64,000 bases of DNA, from NCBI GenBank assembly GCA_039024895.1, contig JBCCPJ010000002.1, positions 1 to 64,000 of the forward strand. The letters are read 5' to 3'. The notes beneath the pieces were generated by a model. That model ran no database searches, was not told where the DNA came from, and saw nothing but the letters and a program-made list of their open reading frames with translations. Made by a program: the position numbers and the translations under genes. The stretch is from JAJDOD01 sp039024895. GTDB taxonomy: Bacteria > Pseudomonadota > Alphaproteobacteria > Rhodobacterales > Rhodobacteraceae. How positions within the stretch are numbered: position 1 is the stretch's first letter; each line of letters starts with the position of its first letter. Below, in pieces: positions 16,988 through 25,514 of the stretch.

Positions 16988-17755
16988 TCACTCGCTTTCT
17001 AAAGACACCGAAGATTTGACACCTCCGCCCGCGAAACCCGGGGCGAGCGCACCGTAGAAGATAAGCGCGGGCGCTTTTGAGGGGGGGTCGCGTTCGAGCC
17101 GTGTGGCCAACTCGGCGACGGTGCTGCGCTCGAAATGTTCAGCCTCCGTCGTGACGCCCTCCGCCAGCATAGCTGGTGTCATGTCGGGCAATCCATGGGC
17201 TATCAAAAGCTGCGCGAGCCGCGCAAATGTGCGCCGCCCCATATAGACGACCGTGGTCGCGCTCGGGTCCGCGAGAGCCGCCATGTTCAAGTCTTCGGGC
17301 AATGCGCCCGTCACATCGTGTCCCGTGATGAATTGAAGCCGCCGGGCCGTGAGCCGACGGGTCAACGGCATTTGCGCAACCGCTGCAGCGGCGCAGGCGG
17401 AGGGTACGCCGGGGACGATCTCGAAACCGATGCCCGCAGCATGAAGCGCAACCAGTTCCTCCTCCAAGCGACCGAAGACGCCGCTATCACCCGACTTGAG
17501 CCGGACAATCCGCCCGCCAGCCGTGGCATAATCGACAAGGAGGCGGCTCACATGTTCCTGACGCGGGGAGGCGCGGCCCGCCCTTTTCCCGACGCTGATC
17601 AAATCCGCACCGGGGCGCACATGGGACAGGATTTCCCCAGCGGAGAGGTCATCGTAGAGCACGGCATCCGCACGCTTCAGCCGGTCGACGGCCTTCAAGG
17701 TCAGGAGTTCCGGATCGCCCGGCCCGGACCCCACAAAGCTTACGAAACCAGTCAC
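16988..17755 (-). CDS. cobA: Uroporphyrinogen-III C-methyltransferase
   Basis: A 255-aa SAM-dependent methyltransferase that makes precorrin-2 from uroporphyrinogen III, the entry to the corrin pathway. Motifs are GSGPGDPELLTLKA near the N-terminus, LKSGDSGVFGR, and VPGVPSACAAAAVAQ. It is last in the cobL-cobE-cobM-cobB-cobA run, with its ATG in an ATGA overlap with cobB. It lacks the CysG-type dehydrogenase half, so it is the single-domain CobA type. Confidence 0.96.
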   Translation of the reverse strand: MTGFVSFVGSGPGDPELLTLKAVDRLKRADAVLYDDLSAGEILSHVRPGADLISVGKRAGRASPRQEHVSRLLVDYATAGGRIVRLKSGDSGVFGRLEEELVALHAAGIGFEIVPGVPSACAAAAVAQMPLTRRLTARRLQFITGHDVTGALPEDLNMAALADPSATTVVYMGRRTFARLAQLLIAHGLPDMTPAMLAEGVTTEAEHFERSTVAELATRLERDPPSKAPALIFYGALAPGFAGGGVKSSVSLESE

Positions 17756-19062
17756 CCGCGATCCTCGGCAATCAAGTGAAAAAACGTGCCCGTCACATGG
17801 CCACGGCGGGAGCCGGTTTCAGGTACGGGCGCCCCATCGGCATCGGTGACGGTGGCCAAGGGATCGTCAGGTTCATTGAGGATGGTGGAATAGTGAAACT
17901 CGTGGCCGCGCAAGGCTGCACCTGCCGGAAACCCTGGCATCGGCGCCTGCAAAACGGCGCGGCGGTACCCGAGATGGAACTTGCGTTTCGCGTAGGATGT
18001 TTCCAGCCCCAGAAGCCCGGCCATTCGGTGTCGCACCCCCTCCTTGTCGACCAACCCTTCGCCGAGCGCCATATAACCGCCGCACTCCCCGTGAACGGGT
18101 TTTGTTTCGGCATGGCGGCAAAGGCCATGGCGGTAGTTTTCTGCCGCCGCCAGCGTGCCGCCGTGGAGCTCTGGATAGCCCCCGGGCAGCCAGACGAGAT
18201 CGGCGCTTGGATCCGGGGCCTCATCGGCGAGGGGCGAAAACGGGATCACCTCCGCCCCGGCGCGGCGCCAGCCCTCAAGCAAATGCGGATAGGTGAAGGA
18301 AAACGCGGCGTCTTGTGCGAGCGCGATCCGTTGCGCTGGCGGCTTGGGCAATGCACCGTGTGCTGGCTGCGCACAGGCAGACGCCGCCGCTCGAATAGCC
18401 GGTAAATCTACGTTTTCACGCAGAAACTGCGCATAGCCCGCAATCGCAGTATCAAGATCGGGATGTTCCACCGCCTGGATCAAGCCGAGATGCCGCTCCG
18501 GCAGCGCCAAATCCCCCCGGCGCGGCAGCACGCCGAGAACCGTCACGCCCGCGCGCTCCATTCCAAGCCGTGTGAGCCGCTCGTGGCGGGGCGAGGCGAC
18601 GCGGTTCAGGATGACGCCCGCAAATGGCAAATCGGGGTCGTAGGTCTTGAAGCCAAGCGCCGTCGCTGCCGCCGACTGGGCTTGCCCACCCACATCAACC
18701 ACCAGCACCACCGGCCAGCCCATGCGTCGCGCGGTTTCGGCGCTGGACCCAAACCCGGTCGCCCCCTGCCCTGCGACACCGTCATACAACCCCATGGAGC
18801 CTTCGCCGATGACAAGATCGGCCCCGGCGGCTTCAGCAGCAATCGTGGAAAGCAGCGCGTCGTCCATGGCCCAGGTGTCCAGATTGAAGCTCTTCCGGCC
18901 CGCCGCCGCCTGGTGAAAGGCGGGGTCAATATAGTCAGGGCCACTTTTGAACGGTTGCACCGTCAGGCCGTCGTCGCGAAACGCACGCAGGAGACCGAGT
19001 GTCACCGTGGTTTTGCCGGTGCCGGAGGACGGCGCGGTAATCATGAGGCCGGGCGCGGTCAT
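17752..19062 (-). CDS. cobB: (Hydrogeno)cobyrinate a,c-diamide synthase
   Basis: A 436-aa ATP- and glutamine-dependent amidotransferase that converts carboxylates a and c of the corrin ring to amides. The N-terminal P-loop APSSGTGKTTVTLGLLRAF is in the dethiobiotin-synthetase-like domain. The C-terminal class I glutaminase has its nucleophile in VHGECGGYMALGE. The frame runs 120 bases further upstream into cobM, but the ATG at 19062 has a strong GGAGG site and gives the family's usual length. It starts one base after the cobM stop and overlaps cobA at its end. Confidence 0.95.
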   Translation of the reverse strand: MTAPGLMITAPSSGTGKTTVTLGLLRAFRDDGLTVQPFKSGPDYIDPAFHQAAAGRKSFNLDTWAMDDALLSTIAAEAAGADLVIGEGSMGLYDGVAGQGATGFGSSAETARRMGWPVVLVVDVGGQAQSAAATALGFKTYDPDLPFAGVILNRVASPRHERLTRLGMERAGVTVLGVLPRRGDLALPERHLGLIQAVEHPDLDTAIAGYAQFLRENVDLPAIRAAASACAQPAHGALPKPPAQRIALAQDAAFSFTYPHLLEGWRRAGAEVIPFSPLADEAPDPSADLVWLPGGYPELHGGTLAAAENYRHGLCRHAETKPVHGECGGYMALGEGLVDKEGVRHRMAGLLGLETSYAKRKFHLGYRRAVLQAPMPGFPAGAALRGHEFHYSTILNEPDDPLATVTDADGAPVPETGSRRGHVTGTFFHLIAEDRG

Positions 19063-19063
19063 C

Positions 19064-19852
19064 TTAGTCCTCCCCGAGCGATGAGAACGGGCTATCGGCC
19101 GATTGCGGGCGGTAGCGGCGGTCATAATCAGTTGAGTAGAGCGCTGATCGCGTCTTGGTCTCGCCCGCAAGCGCCGGACCAACCAGGATCAGCGCGGTGC
19201 GGTTGATATCGCTGCCGAGTTGTCCGGGCAGCGCCTCAAGCGTGCCTTTTATCACTTGCTGGTCCGGCCATGTGGCACGAAAGACGACCACCGCCGGGCA
19301 CTCGCGCCCGTAGAACGGAATGAGCTCGGCGGTGACCTGTTCGAGCCGGTGGATCGACAGGTGGATGGCAAGGGTAGCGCCCGTAGCCGCGAAATTGGCC
19401 AGTGCCTCTCCTTCCGGCATGGCCGAAGCGCGCCCGGATGTGCGGGTCAGAACCACCGATTGCGCGACGCCGGGGAGCGTCAACTCGGTCTCCAGCGCAG
19501 CGGCGGCAGCGGCGAATGCGGGAACGCCGGGGCAGACGGTCACGGGGATGTCCAGCGCCTTGAGACGGGACATTTGTTCGCCCATCGCCGACCAGACGGA
19601 GAGGTCCCCGGAATGGAGGCGTGCAACATCCTGCCCCGCCGCGTGGGCGGTCTGGCATTCCGCGATGATCGCGTCGAGGTCGAGCGGCGCCGTGTTAACG
19701 ATCCGGGCATTCGGCGGGCAGTGGGAAATGATCGCTTCCGGCACCAGCGACCCGGCATAGAGGCAAACCGGACAAGCAGCGATCAGATCGCGAGCGCGGA
19801 GCGTGATCAGATCCGCCGCGCCGGGACCGGCACCGATGAAATGCACCGTCAC
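19064..19852 (-). CDS. cobM: Precorrin-4 C11-methyltransferase
   Basis: A 262-aa tetrapyrrole methyltransferase. GAGPGAADLITLRARDL at the N-terminus binds SAM; CLYAGSLVPEAIISHCP and RLHSGDLSVWSAMGEQ are specific to the CobM/CbiF branch, as is the later VVVFRATWPDQQVIKGTL. It methylates C11 of precorrin-4. The ATG overlaps the cobE stop (ATGA). Confidence 0.95.
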   Translation of the reverse strand: MTVHFIGAGPGAADLITLRARDLIAACPVCLYAGSLVPEAIISHCPPNARIVNTAPLDLDAIIAECQTAHAAGQDVARLHSGDLSVWSAMGEQMSRLKALDIPVTVCPGVPAFAAAAAALETELTLPGVAQSVVLTRTSGRASAMPEGEALANFAATGATLAIHLSIHRLEQVTAELIPFYGRECPAVVVFRATWPDQQVIKGTLEALPGQLGSDINRTALILVGPALAGETKTRSALYSTDYDRRYRPQSADSPFSSLGED

Positions 19853-20214
19853 GCTGTCACCTCTGCAATGGCGCAGGTTGCCATGCTGTCGGCGGAAATC
19901 GCGCGCGGTGACAGAAGCGTCGCCATCGGGCCTGCCGCGATCAAGGCGGCGGCTTCGGACAGGCTGCCGGTTCCATACATGGCGTTGCTTTTCTCCGACC
20001 TGGTTGCGACGACGACGCTCGACAGGGCGTCCGTTGCAACCGCCTCTATCGGCAGGGCGAGGTGGTCCGCAAGGGCAAGAAAGACATCCGTTTCGGCTTT
20101 ATTGGTAACCGTCGCGATGGCGGAGAGCCCTGCCGGTCCGCCTGCCGCATCGAGAGCGGCAAGGAGGCTTTCGAGTTTTGCGCCCCTGCGGAAGCCAAAC
20201 CCCGCCACTTTCAT
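19849..20214 (-). CDS. cobE: CobE / CbiG C-terminal-like protein
   Basis: A 121-aa protein of the CobE family, related to the C-terminal domain of CbiG. It begins MKVAGFGFRRGAKLESLLAA and includes the conserved TVTNKAETDVFLALADHL. CobE is needed for aerobic cobalamin synthesis, but its exact step is not firmly settled. The ATG at 20214 lies in an ATGA overlap with the cobL stop, which rules out the slightly longer ORF. The end overlaps cobM in the same way. Confidence 0.9.
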   Translation of the reverse strand: MKVAGFGFRRGAKLESLLAALDAAGGPAGLSAIATVTNKAETDVFLALADHLALPIEAVATDALSSVVVATRSEKSNAMYGTGSLSEAAALIAAGPMATLLSPRAISADSMATCAIAEVTA

Positions 20215-21419
20215 AGGACCGCGCTCCATTGCACCAGCGGATAGGAGGCTTTCCAGCCTCGGAAGCGCCCGAGGGGTTGTGCCTCCGACAACTCAAGCCT
20301 GAGGAGCGATCCGCCGAGACGGGCTGCCGCATCAATCAATAGGGCTTCCGTTTCGAGCGTGACCGCGTTGACGACGATGCGCGTGCCGGGGGCGAGCCGC
20401 ACTTCGAGCCAGGACAACAGATCGGCGTTCAGGCCACCGCCGATGAAGACGGCGTTTGGCAGGGGCAGATCGTGCAAGGCATCGGGTGCGGTGCCTTCGA
20501 TGACCTGTAAACGATCCTGCCCAAGCCCCTCGGCATTGCGCCGGATCGTCTCCGCCCGATCGGGACGCGCCTCAATGGCGATGGCCTTTGTCGAGGGATC
20601 GGACAGTAGCCATTCGAGCGCCACCGAACCGGAGCCTGCGCCGATATCCCAAAGCAGTTCGCCGGGCCGGGGCGCAAGCGCGGAGAGGGTCATGGCGCGT
20701 ATCGGGCGCTTGGTGATTTGGCCGTCATGGTGGAATGTGTCATCTGACTGACCGCTTGACTTGTGCAATGCACGGCCTCTGCCCGCGACCTCAATCGCAA
20801 CGGCGACGGGGTGCGAAACATCCGCCAAATCATACTTATTCGCTGGTGTCATACGCGCTCGGGCGCGGGGTCCGCCAAGCGTTTCCAACACATGCAGGTG
20901 GCTGTCGCCGAACCCCGCCTCCGTCAGAAACGCCGCCAGTTCCGCAACGGCTGCGCCATCACGCACGGTGACAACCAAGCGGCGGCCCGGCGCCAGATCG
21001 GGGCGCAACCGGGCGAAGGGTACTGCGTGCAAACCGCGGCAAAGCACGTCTTCGAGCGGCCAGCCCAGTTCCGCCGCCGCCAGTGAGAATGTCGAAGCGC
21101 CCGGCAGCGCCCGCCACTCTGAGGGCGCCACATGGCGGGCAATCACTGAGCCTGCGCCAAACCAGAACGGATCGCCCGACACCAATACAACGGTTTTACG
21201 CCCTCGGAAGGACAGAAGTTTCGGTATACCGTCGGCAAATGGCACGGGCCAAGGGCAGGTTTTAGCCGAAATCGTCCCCAACAGCGCCAGATGCCTCGGC
21301 GGACCTATGACAATTTCTGCCTCCAAAAGCGCCTCGCGACTTGCAGGAGACAGCCCGTCCGGTCCATCCTCCCCCAAACCAAGAATTGTGAGCCATTTAC
21401 CCGTGTCCACAGGCCCCAT
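20211..21419 (-). CDS. cobL: Precorrin-6Y C5,15-methyltransferase (decarboxylating)
   Basis: A 402-aa two-domain enzyme. The N-terminal CbiE-like methyltransferase domain starts WLTILGLGEDGPDGLSP. The C-terminal CbiT-like domain has the SAM motif LLWDIGAGSGSVALEWL at about 240-256. It methylates C5 and C15 and removes the acetate carboxyl of ring C. A GTG at 21410 has a better-spaced AGAAGG site than the ATG at 21419. In both cases its 5' end overlaps the 5' end of cobK on the other strand, so its promoter or read-through must come from within or beyond cobK. Confidence 0.93.
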   Translation of the reverse strand: MGPVDTGKWLTILGLGEDGPDGLSPASREALLEAEIVIGPPRHLALLGTISAKTCPWPVPFADGIPKLLSFRGRKTVVLVSGDPFWFGAGSVIARHVAPSEWRALPGASTFSLAAAELGWPLEDVLCRGLHAVPFARLRPDLAPGRRLVVTVRDGAAVAELAAFLTEAGFGDSHLHVLETLGGPRARARMTPANKYDLADVSHPVAVAIEVAGRGRALHKSSGQSDDTFHHDGQITKRPIRAMTLSALAPRPGELLWDIGAGSGSVALEWLLSDPSTKAIAIEARPDRAETIRRNAEGLGQDRLQVIEGTAPDALHDLPLPNAVFIGGGLNADLLSWLEVRLAPGTRIVVNAVTLETEALLIDAAARLGGSLLRLELSEAQPLGRFRGWKASYPLVQWSAVL

Positions 21420-22167
21420 CCTTCTTATCCTCGGCGGGACGACCGAAGCCCGCCTTCTGGCCCATGCGGTCGCCGATGCCGGCCTGAAGGCGATCTACTC
21501 CTATGCCGGGCGCACCAAACTGCCCGAGCCGCTGCCTGTCCCGACACGGATTGGCGGGTTCGGCGGGCCCGATGGGCTGGCCGACTATATCGGACAAGCG
21601 GGGGTGACGCATATCATCGACGCGACCCATCCCTTCGCGGAAACGATGAGCAAGAACGCGGTCCTTGCGGCGGCGCGCCTCGCGCGACCGTTGCTCGCGC
21701 TCACCCGGCCGCCGTGGAAGGCCCATGCCCGCGACACCTGGATTCACGCGCCTGACATGGAAAGCGCGGTCGCCGCACTCGATACCGACCCGCAGCGGGT
21801 CTTTTTGGCCATTGGTCGGAAAGAAATTGCGCGCTTTGCCCAACAGCCGCAGCACCACTACCTGTTGCGGCTGGTCGACGCGCCGAGCAGTCCGCCGCCC
21901 CTGCCACATCACGACATTGTCGTTGCCAAAGGCCCGTTTAACGTGGAGGCTGATCGCGCCTTGTTGTTGAAATACGGGATTGGGCTGATCGTTTCCAAGA
22001 ACGCCGGCGGCACCGGCGCGCGGGCCAAGCTGGAGGCCGCGCGCGGGCTTGATATTCCGGTCCTCATGGTCGACCGCCCCCGCCTGCCGAAGCGGGAGGA
22101 GGTCCACAGCGTGGACGACGCGATCGCCTGGGTCCAGTCTCATTCCGGGACGCTCCGCGGCGTATAG
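21403..22167 (+). CDS. cobK: Precorrin-6A reductase
   Basis: A protein of about 254 aa that reduces precorrin-6A with NADPH. The N-terminal ILLILGGTTEARLLAHAVAD binds the dinucleotide. ATHPFAETMSKNA and VSKNAGGTGARAKLEAA are typical CobK/CbiJ segments. No ATG is available; GTG codons at 21403 and 21388 are candidates, neither with a good ribosome site. It is the only plus-strand gene in the cob block at 17-30 kb: its start overlaps cobL head to head and its last 28 bases overlap cobJ tail to tail. Confidence 0.92.
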   Translation: MSTGPILLILGGTTEARLLAHAVADAGLKAIYSYAGRTKLPEPLPVPTRIGGFGGPDGLADYIGQAGVTHIIDATHPFAETMSKNAVLAAARLARPLLALTRPPWKAHARDTWIHAPDMESAVAALDTDPQRVFLAIGRKEIARFAQQPQHHYLLRLVDAPSSPPPLPHHDIVVAKGPFNVEADRALLLKYGIGLIVSKNAGGTGARAKLEAARGLDIPVLMVDRPRLPKREEVHSVDDAIAWVQSHSGTLRGV

Positions 22168-22895
22168 ACAATCGGTGCGCGATCCGGCCGATCGATCTGG
22201 CGGGTGAGGGACGAGCCCAGCAATACCACAGTGCGCATATCTGCCATTTCGGGCACGGCATCCCCCAAACGCACGGTCGTGATCTGCTCTTCTGGCGTGG
22301 CGACGGCGCGCGCAAAGGTAATGAGACGCTCGGGCGTACAAGCCGCCCGCATCAAGGCAAGGGCCATCCCGAACCCGTCTGGCCTTGCCTTGCTACGTGG
22401 GTTGTAAAACGCACAGGCAAAATCGGCCTCAATGGCAAGGCGGAGGCGCTTTTCGATCACGTGCCAGGGTTTGAGATTGTCCGACAGATTGATCGCGCAA
22501 AAGTCGTGGCCGAGGATCGCGCCCGCGCGCGCCGAGGCAGCGAGCATGGCCGTGATACCGGGCAAGACATTGATTTCTAATTGACGAAACGCGTCCGGCC
22601 CCGCTTCGACCGCTTCAAATACCGCCGAGGCCATGGCGAATACGCCGGGATCACCGGAGGACACGACAACCACCTGACGCCCGGCAATCGCCAGTTCAAT
22701 CGCGTGGCGCGCCCGCTCCAACTCGACCCGGTTATCGGAGGCGTGTTTTAGAAGACCCGGTCGGTCCGGCACGCGGGCGACGTAAGGAATGTAGCCCACG
22801 ACATCCGTTGCATGTTCCAGCGCCGCCGCCACTTCCGATGTCCAGAACCGCGGGTCGCCCGGGCCCAGCCCGGCTATGGCGAGGCTGCCGCTCAC
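22140..22895 (-). CDS. cobJ: Precorrin-3B C17-methyltransferase
   Basis: A 251-aa tetrapyrrole methyltransferase with GLGPGDPRFWTSEVAAAL at the N-terminus, VVVVSSGDPGVFAMASAVFEA, and the CobJ-type GHDFCAINLSDNLKPWHVIEKRL split across about residues 128-150. It methylates C17 and drives ring contraction. Its ATG is in an ATGA overlap with cobI; its 3' end overlaps the antisense cobK gene. Confidence 0.95.
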   Translation of the reverse strand: MSGSLAIAGLGPGDPRFWTSEVAAALEHATDVVGYIPYVARVPDRPGLLKHASDNRVELERARHAIELAIAGRQVVVVSSGDPGVFAMASAVFEAVEAGPDAFRQLEINVLPGITAMLAASARAGAILGHDFCAINLSDNLKPWHVIEKRLRLAIEADFACAFYNPRSKARPDGFGMALALMRAACTPERLITFARAVATPEEQITTVRLGDAVPEMADMRTVVLLGSSLTRQIDRPDRAPIVYTPRSVPE

Positions 22896-23617
22896 GGGCG
22901 TCGCCCCTGACCGTGCAACACGATGATCGAGAAATATGGTGCCGCGTAGTCTTCGGCGAGATCAGCAAGACGTTGCACCGTCTGGCCGGGCATCGCTGCG
23001 TACTCGATGTACCAGGCGTCCGAAGCGCGACCTGCCTTCCCGAGCGCTTTGCGGATTTTCGCGAGGTTGCGCCCGATCTTCATGATGACGACCGCGTCGG
23101 CCGCGCCAATATGGTGGGTCAGTGTCACTTCGTCGAGCGTGCCCATGACAACCGACATCACATCGTCGCCCCAGGTGATCGGCTGACCGGTTGCGGTCCA
23201 GGCCGCAGACATGCCGGTCACCGCTGGGACCACGTCCACCTGATCCCTTGGCAAGCGTGTGTAGAGATGCATGAAGGAGCCGTAGAAAAACGGATCGCCC
23301 TCGCACAGAACGACGACGTCTTCCCCCGCCGCAGCAAGCTCGGTCAGTCGGGCAACGCAAGTTTCGTAGAATGCGGCGAGCGCTTCGTTGTAGCGCGGGT
23401 CGGTCACGGGGATTTCGGTGGTGACGGGGTATTCCATCGCATGTTCCATGGCGCCCGCCGGGATCAGCGCGTCAGCAAGGGTGCGCGCCTGTCCCTTACG
23501 TCCGGCTTTGCGAAAAAACGCCACGTGGCGCGCGTTGGAGAGCAGCCGGTGGGCCTTAACAGTCATGAGCTCGGGATCGCCGGGACCGAGCCCGAGGCCA
23601 TAAATACGCCCGGTCAT
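22892..23617 (-). CDS. cobI: Precorrin-2 C20-methyltransferase
   Basis: A 241-aa methyltransferase with IYGLGLGPGDPELMTVKA at its start, LCEGDPFFYGSFMHLYTRL and the CobI-type VPAVTGMSAAWTATGQP. It adds the C20 methyl group to precorrin-2. The frame is open far upstream, through cobH, but the ATG at 23617 overlaps the cobH stop in ATGA and starts the family's conserved N-terminus. It is joined to cobJ by another ATGA. Confidence 0.95.
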   Translation of the reverse strand: MTGRIYGLGLGPGDPELMTVKAHRLLSNARHVAFFRKAGRKGQARTLADALIPAGAMEHAMEYPVTTEIPVTDPRYNEALAAFYETCVARLTELAAAGEDVVVLCEGDPFFYGSFMHLYTRLPRDQVDVVPAVTGMSAAWTATGQPITWGDDVMSVVMGTLDEVTLTHHIGAADAVVIMKIGRNLAKIRKALGKAGRASDAWYIEYAAMPGQTVQRLADLAEDYAAPYFSIIVLHGQGRRP

Positions 23618-24243
23618 TCTGCGCGGCTCGCGATGGCGTTGATGGCCGCCACGGTGATGGCACTGCCGCCCAGACGACCTTTCACGATGAGCGAAGGCAC
23701 TGGCTGTTCGGCCCACAGCGCGTCCTTCGATTCCATCGCGCCGACAAAGCCGACCGGGCAGCCGATGATGGCGGCAGGGCGCGGACAGGCAGGGTCTTCC
23801 AGCATGTTCAGAAGGTGGAAAAGCGCCGTGGGCTCGTTGCCAATTGCCACGAGCGCGCCCTTTAGCCGGAGTCGCCAAAGCTCCAGCGCGGCGGCGGAGC
23901 GCGTGTTGTGCATCGCTTGCGCCATGGCTGGCACCTCGGGCGCGTTCAACGTGCAAATGACATCATTGTCGGCGGGGAGGCGTTTGCGTGTCACGCCTTC
24001 GCTGACCATGCGGGCATCGCATAAAATCGGCGCGCCTGCCTCAAGAGCGTTGCGCGCAATAGTCACAAAACCAGGGGAAATGCGGATATGTTCCTCCAAA
24101 CCGACCAGCCCGGCGGCGTGGATCATACGGACGGCAACCTGCTCTTCCGTGGGGTCGAACCGCGCGAGATTGGCCTCTGCGCGAATGGTGGCAAAGGACT
24201 GGGCATAGATCGCGGCGCCATCCTTTTCATACATATGGGGCAT
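23614..24243 (-). CDS. cobH: Precorrin-8X methylmutase
   Basis: A 209-aa methylmutase that moves the C11 methyl to C12, giving hydrogenobyrinic acid. The catalytic histidine is H42 in VRMIHAAGLVG; ILCDARMVSEGVTRKRLP and GNEPTALFHLLNML are also conserved, with IGCPVGFVGAMESK near the C-terminus. The start at 24243 leaves an eight-base gap after cobG; longer in-frame ORF sequence upstream is inside cobG. Confidence 0.95.
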   Translation of the reverse strand: MPHMYEKDGAAIYAQSFATIRAEANLARFDPTEEQVAVRMIHAAGLVGLEEHIRISPGFVTIARNALEAGAPILCDARMVSEGVTRKRLPADNDVICTLNAPEVPAMAQAMHNTRSAAALELWRLRLKGALVAIGNEPTALFHLLNMLEDPACPRPAAIIGCPVGFVGAMESKDALWAEQPVPSLIVKGRLGGSAITVAAINAIASRAE

Positions 24244-24251
24244 AGGCCCGG

Positions 24252-25514
24252 TTACCTCTCGCCCGTTGTCTTTTGACCAACCGCGCCGGGGGCACCGGTG
24301 CGCCTCGCGCGGTTTGGACTGACACAGACCGGAGCGCCAGCGAAATCTCGTTCGCCCGCCCACGCGGACATCTCAAGGATCTCTCCCGACGTCAAACCAG
24401 TGCGCATAGGCCGGTCCTTGGGTGTCCCGTGAAGCACAAGATCAAAGGCACCATCGCGCCCGACGAGGACTCGCGCTGTAGCGGAGGTTCTTGCACAACC
24501 CTTGGCGCACCCAGACACGTGTAGGGTCGGCGCGGCTCCGATGCTTTCCCTTGGAATGAGCGGCGCGAGCTGGCCTGCGAATTGCCGGGTCTCCACGGTC
24601 GCTTGCGGGCAATAGGGCGCGCCCGGACAGGCCACCACCTGTTGCCGGGGATCATCGGCATCGGTGATGAAAGACGTGGCCTTCGTAACGCTCGCGGACA
24701 GATTGACGGGGCGGTTTGCGGCGTCCCGGAGAAGGATGAGACGCCAAGGGGTGATACTCACATAGGCGACCTCGGGCTGCGCAAAGCAATCCTGCAAATC
24801 GTCCGCCGTCATTTGGCCGAACGCAACGCCTAAACAACCCTTGGTGACGTCGGGGACGGGTGCAGGCCGGGCAGAGGTTGGGGCGTGGGTCTGCCAGGCG
24901 TCAGGCAAGGGGGTGGTGGCCAAGTGGCGCGCCATCCGGCCTGCGTCACGACCGCCTGTCTCGACGAACCAGTGGGCCATCTCAACCAAAGCGGCGCCAG
25001 CCGATGCAACGGTGACGCGCCGCCCGAGAGCCGCCCCATCCGCGCGCAGGATGATATCCTCGCTCCCGCGCTCAAAGCGGAAATCGCCAGACACATCCGC
25101 GAGACACCGCTCAGGACCGGTATCGATGAGCACACCCATTTTGTGCGGCAGGTCGGGCAGTTTCGCGATCTTTCCTTGCAAGGCGTCGACCAGTGCTGCC
25201 GTCTTGCCCGCCTCGTCCGGGAACGGCGTCACCGTCAGAGGAAGTTCTAAAGCAGGGTCGGCGGGTGCGAGACCAGCCGCGATCAGCGCGGCGAGGAGCG
25301 CTGGAAACCCGCCCTCGGTCACGCCACGCACTTGCAGGTTACCGCGCGACGTCACGTCGATCAGGCCGTTCCCGTACTCCCTAGCCAGTTTGGCGAGCGT
25401 GCCGCCCTGCATCCGGTCGAGCCGCGCCATGGGCGGGCGGATGCGGACAATCAGCCCATCGCCAGACAGCATGTGTCGATGCGCCGAAGGACACCATCCC
25501 CGCACGGCGGTCAC
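24252..25514 (-). CDS. cobG: Precorrin-3B synthase, CobG type
   Basis: A 420-aa sulfite/nitrite-reductase-like iron-sulfur protein that uses O2 to make precorrin-3B. The two duplicated halves are visible, and the [4Fe-4S] cysteines are in ACPGAPYCPQATVETR (C-x5-C) and SGCAKGCARTS (C-x3-C). The presence of CobG marks the oxygen-dependent pathway (CobZ is the alternative in some Rhodobacter). The start is a GTG at 25514 in a GTGA overlap with the cobN stop; the longer ORF upstream is a cobN shadow. Confidence 0.94.
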   Translation of the reverse strand: MTAVRGWCPSAHRHMLSGDGLIVRIRPPMARLDRMQGGTLAKLAREYGNGLIDVTSRGNLQVRGVTEGGFPALLAALIAAGLAPADPALELPLTVTPFPDEAGKTAALVDALQGKIAKLPDLPHKMGVLIDTGPERCLADVSGDFRFERGSEDIILRADGAALGRRVTVASAGAALVEMAHWFVETGGRDAGRMARHLATTPLPDAWQTHAPTSARPAPVPDVTKGCLGVAFGQMTADDLQDCFAQPEVAYVSITPWRLILLRDAANRPVNLSASVTKATSFITDADDPRQQVVACPGAPYCPQATVETRQFAGQLAPLIPRESIGAAPTLHVSGCAKGCARTSATARVLVGRDGAFDLVLHGTPKDRPMRTGLTSGEILEMSAWAGERDFAGAPVCVSPNRARRTGAPGAVGQKTTGER

